DNA of 64,000 bases, taken from contig JALNQF010000112.1 in assembly GCA_028456385.1 (NCBI GenBank), positions 86,699-150,698 of the forward strand, written 5' to 3'. The notes below the pieces were generated by a model. It worked only from the letters and a program-made list of their open reading frames with translations. It had not been told where the DNA came from and ran no database searches. This DNA comes from Ophiosphaerella korrae (taxonomy: Eukaryota > Ascomycota > Dothideomycetes > Pleosporales > Phaeosphaeriaceae). A program made the translations under genes and the position numbers. This document shows positions 60,530 to 64,000 of this stretch, piece after piece. How positions within the stretch are numbered: the stretch's first letter is position 1; the number at the start of each line of letters is the position of its first letter.

Positions 60530-63276
60530 CTAACACTAAAAAACCTAAGAGGGGTACAATAATTTTATAGATTAGTAAACTTTTATAGAAAGTTAATAAT
60601 AAGATAGTCTAAAGATATAGAACTAATAACTAGACTTATAAAAAAGGATACGCTATTTAAATAGATAAAAGAATATAATAAGGTATTTAAAACAATTAAG
60701 AGGAAGTTTATAGAAAATCTAGTTATTAGAATATATAACCTAGACCTACTAGTAATAGTAAAAACAGACGTATCTAACTTAGTCTATAGAATAGTACTAA
60801 TACAAGAAGACCTAGAGACTAAAAAGGAATACTTAGTTAAATACTTCTCTAAGAAAATAAAGATAGTAGAACTTAACTACTTAATTTATAATAAAGAGAT
60901 ACTAGTAATCTATAAAGTATTTAAATAATAGAGAGTATACTTATAAAGAGTAAAATACTAAATAAAAGTCTATATAGACTATAGGAATCTTATAGGATTT
61001 ATACTAAATAAAGAACTATTATAATAATATATAAGATAGTAGGAATTCTTATTAATATTTAACTTAGAAATTATATATACAAAAGGGAAAGACAATTAAT
61101 TTATAGATACCTTTAGTAGAAGACTAGACTTATAAGAAGAAGTAAGCGCAACTAGTATAGTTCTAGTTAAGAATAAAGAAGGACACTTAGTCCTAAATAC
61201 ACCTAAGATAGCCGCAACACTTAAAAGAATAAGTAGCGAGCTAGACGAATAGATTTAGAAAACAATATAGGAATTATCTAAAGAAATAAAAAAATTAGAG
61301 ATCTAAGAAGGACTTGTATAAGCTTATAGAAGAATATATATTCTAAGAAAAATCTAAAGAGAATTTATATAACAATTCTATAAACTACTAGTATATAGAT
61401 ACTAAGAGATTAACAAAACTCTAGATAGACTACTACAAGACTACTATATTCTAAAAGTAAGATAATTAGTAATAGAGGTACTACAAGACTATATAGAATA
61501 CTAAAGAAATAAGTATAATAGGTATATACTATATAGAATACTATAACTAGTAGAAATACTAGAACAACTATAGAGAGTTATTATAATAGACTTTATTACA
61601 AAGCTACCTAAGTTAAAAGACTTAATATTAGGAGTAGATTATAATAGAATCCTAATAATAGTAAATAAACTTATAAAGTATATATACTTTACACTATATA
61701 AAGAGAAAAGTAAGATAGAAGTTACTATATATTAAGTTCTAAAAACTATAATAAGCTAATATAGTATACTAGATAAGATAATTATATATAGAGACGTAAG
61801 ATTTATATTAAAATTATAGGGAACAATAATAGCGTAATTAGGAATACAATATAAAATGTTAACAGCATATTATCTATAAATAGATAGATAATTAGAACGA
61901 ATAAATTAGATAGTAGAATAATACTTAAGATACTACCTTAACTATAACTAGAATAATTAGGTATAGTTAGTACCTATAGTATAGTTAGTATATAATAGCG
62001 TAAAGAATATAGTAATAAGAGTATTACCCTTCTTTACGAACTATAGATTTAAACCTAATATATACTAGACACTAAGAAACTAGATATCTTAGTTCCTAAG
62101 AAGAGAAAATTTCGCTAATAGACTTAAAGATATATAGGATTAACTAAGATAGGATATAGAATTCCTATATAATCGTATAGCTAAATACTACAACAAGAAA
62201 TACAAAGAGAGACCCTAATTTAAAAAAGGAGAAAAAGTATAGTTAGTACAAGAAAATATTAAAAGTAAAAGACTAAGTTCTAAATTAGACTACGTTAAGA
62301 TAGGACTATATAAAGTAGAAAAGAAAGTTACACTAGTTATATTTAAACTAAAGCTACTAAGTAAAATAAGGATACACTTAACCTTCTACGTAGTACTACT
62401 AGAGATAGCGCTATAAAACGCAAAACTACTAGTATACAAAGTAGATATATATAGAGAATAAGAAGAATAGGAAGTTAAGAAAATCTTAGTATACTAGTTC
62501 TATAATAGTAAGAACTACTACTTAGTAAAATAGATAGGTATAAATAAGAAAGGATAACTATAGGAAGATATATAGGAACTAGAAGACAATCTTAACTACT
62601 TTAAGAAACTAGAGGAGTTCTAAAATTAAAACCCCCTAGAGCGCCTTGTAGCAAACTAAGAAAATTAGTACTACTAGCGATAAATAAAGAGACGCTAGGA
62701 ACGTCTAATATAATAGGAGCTAGAGTAGCCTCTACTACGTCCTTAAGGTCTATTTTAGCCTCTAAGGCACGAGACTATTTAGATAATTTAGCGTTATTAT
62801 AAGCCTTTAGCTTATAAAGACACTTAACGTAAGAATAAAGATCTACTAGCTTATAAAGAGTTAGTTTATACTTAGCCTTAGCTACTATAAGCTATAATAA
62901 TAGTATCTCTTAAGCCTAGTTAATAGCTTGCCCTATATAACTTAGTAAGAAGAGACTACGTAGAAATTAAATACTTACACTCTATAAGTAAAACACCTAA
63001 AGGAGTATATTTATACTAAATATTAGTAATAATACACTTACTATAGTGTTTACTATCCTTTAAAGATATAAGATAAGTAAGCTTTAATTAAGCGTAATAG
63101 GCGTAAAGAAATATTTTAACCTTATTATAAGTAATACAAGTAATAAGAAGAAGTTTATTACGATTAGAACGAGAAGATATAGAGAATAATAAAGAACTAG
63201 AAATAAATAAAGAAACTAGACTAATAACTTTAGGCCTAGAGTAGAGAAATAAAGGTCTACTTAGAGAGGAGAATAG

Positions 63277-63717
63277 TGTTACAGCTATAACAAGAGAAAG
63301 CTAATTAGAGCCTATTAGCCCTACTATAGACGATAATAATATGTATAACCTATAGGATAATAAACCTTACTAGGAAGCTAACTATAATAAAGACACGTAA
63401 TAAATTTACAATTTACAATCTTAGTAAATACAAAGTACAAAGCTAAGTACGTAATAAATTCGTAATTTGCAATCTTAGTAAATACGAAGTATAAAGCTAG
63501 CTAAGAAGCCTAGGTATATAGTTAGTAGTAATGCGCATTATTAGGATAGTATTAGTAATCTAATCTCTAACCTAGAACCCTAATACTTAATATTGTACAT
63601 ATAAATTAACTATTATTTATAGTTATTGTAGATTACTATATAAGCTTTTGTTATTACCTCTTAATCTACTAATAACTCTAAAGTTACTAGGAAGTTAACC
63701 CTAGGTAACCTATTATA
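63277..63717 (+). repeat. Element 3 3' LTR (441 bp)
   Basis: Direct copy of 56,983-57,369 with an internal tandem duplication of about 54 bp (GTAATAAATT...AAAGCTA, about 63,397-63,500). Preceded by a purine-rich tract AGAGAGGAGAATAG. Confidence 0.83.
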
Positions 63718-63722
63718 TCTAT
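63718..63722. repeat. Target-site duplication TCTAT, right
   Basis: Matches 56,978-56,982. Confidence 0.85.
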
Positions 63723-63863
63723 ACTCTATAAATAACGATTTCGACTCTAAAAACAGTTAACCTCCTTAACCCTAGCTACTACTACTACTACCTAATAAGT
63801 ATTATTAGTTAATTAGAGCCCTTTTTAAGCTCTAGGAATTTACTCTTTAAAAGAAAGGAGACG

Positions 63864-64000
63864 TGTAAAGGAGTTATCTCTTATATCTCTTATTTTCGCA
63901 CTAATATTAGTAAGTTTACAACTTACTAATATTTAACTACCTTTTTACTTTTAGTTAGCGCTTAGTAAGCTACTAGGTATATATACCTAGTACTTACTTA
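63864..64000 (+). repeat. Element 2 3' LTR, truncated by the window end
   Basis: Begins TGTAAAGGAGTTAT after a purine-rich tract (AAAGAAAGGAGACG). The visible 137 bp match 49,397 onward in direct orientation. Confidence 0.75.

Larger units (their letters stand above)
56983..63717 (+). mobile_element. Element 3: full-length Ty3/gypsy retrotransposon, RIP-inactivated
   Basis: 6.7 kb, same family as element 1: the pol text is collinear and the 3' ends of the LTRs match, while the 5' halves of the LTRs differ. LTRs 56,983-57,369 and 63,277-63,717, target duplication TCTAT. The knuckle near 58,337 has the same Cys/His-to-Tyr pattern. Reverse transcriptase reads Y-L-D-N (60,320-60,331) within an 82-codon open stretch (60,284-60,529) that is the longest surviving piece. 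It lacks about 230 bp of the gag/protease junction that element 1 keeps. Confidence 0.87.
49397..64000 (+). mobile_element. Element 2: Ty3/gypsy chromovirus, nearly complete, runs off the window
   Basis: 5' LTR at 49,397-49,651, 3' LTR starting at 63,864 and cut by the window end. Plus-strand order: gag-like text 51,400-52,560; reverse transcriptase about 53,790-54,480 with Y-I-D-N (54,096-54,107; the second Asp of YIDD turned to Asn), preceded by 'KIFSKFNII'; then RNase H and integrase (54,500-55,900); and a chromodomain at about 55,962-56,085 reading 'EYLVEAILDIR' and 'YYLVY*TSYNKPI*E', where two expected Trp are TAG. All frames are closed by RIP-type stops. Interrupted in its 3' region by element 3. 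Itself inserted into the minus-strand copy; the left target duplication is probably GTATT (49,392-49,396). Confidence 0.78.

Noticed and set aside
41243..64000. Giant foldback DNA transposon with inverted arms of about 1 kb
   Set aside because: The inverted arms are better explained as two opposite-orientation copies of one LTR element. The arms contain an LTR plus polypurine tract, and 49,397 and 63,864 repeat directly.
1..64000. CRISPR array or prokaryotic operon features
   Set aside because: No regular short-repeat/spacer array; spliced genes and LTR elements show a fungal nuclear origin.

Overview
The window looks like nuclear DNA of a filamentous ascomycete (Pezizomycotina). It has short 47-69 nt introns with CTAAC/GCTGAC branch points and fungal-type sugar porters. 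There is also a block that has been through repeat-induced point mutation (RIP). The sharp split between a moderate-GC half (1-~38,000) and an extremely TA-rich half (~38,000-64,000) resembles the two-compartment genomes known in Dothideomycetes. The exact lineage is inference.

Left half, in order: an N-truncated GH2 beta-glucuronidase (-) facing a broken MFS sugar porter (+); an intact two-exon FAD/NADPH monooxygenase (-); an inverted-repeat element at 6.4-7.0 kb; an intact GH5 glycosidase (-); a decayed stretch; an intact four-exon MFS sugar porter (+); a broken SDR/3-beta-HSD-like gene; a multi-pass membrane protein gene (-) with a homopolymer frameshift; an unrecognised decayed gene (+); an intact four-exon gene for a small secreted six-cysteine protein (18,798-19,424, -), which no long reading frame reveals; a MITE-like inverted repeat; a hypothetical gene with one nonsense codon; a secreted alpha/beta-hydrolase with three; a methyltransferase pseudogene; a SAT4/Pth11-like membrane protein remnant; a DUF3435/FluG-like C-terminal fragment; a secreted serine beta-lactamase-like protein; a Fot1/pogo transposase stub; a cytochrome b561-like protein; and a PD-(D/E)XK-like protein whose start lies about 120 bp from the edge of the TA-rich block. 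The sugar-related genes (GH2, GH5, two porters) suggest glycan or glucuronide use. That is context only.

Right half: nested Ty3/gypsy LTR retrotransposons, heavily RIP-mutated. I resolve the nest as follows. A minus-strand copy of a chromodomain-bearing element (its LTR and 3' end at 41,243-49,396) is split inside its LTR by element 1 (41,318-48,459, target duplication AGATA) and in its 3' region by element 2 (plus strand, from 49,397 to beyond the window). Element 2 is split in its 3' region by element 3 (56,983-63,717, target duplication TCTAT). The stretch 38.0-41.2 kb is an older relic. Essentially no coding frame survives. Catalytic and zinc-finger codons show C-to-T / G-to-A changes.

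The unifying feature is decay. Beside the RIP block, several apparently single-copy genes are closed by nonsense codons of the CAA/CAG/CGA/TGG-to-stop type, while a few neighbours remain intact. Some short repeats outside the block are unmutated although a larger copy inside it is mutated.
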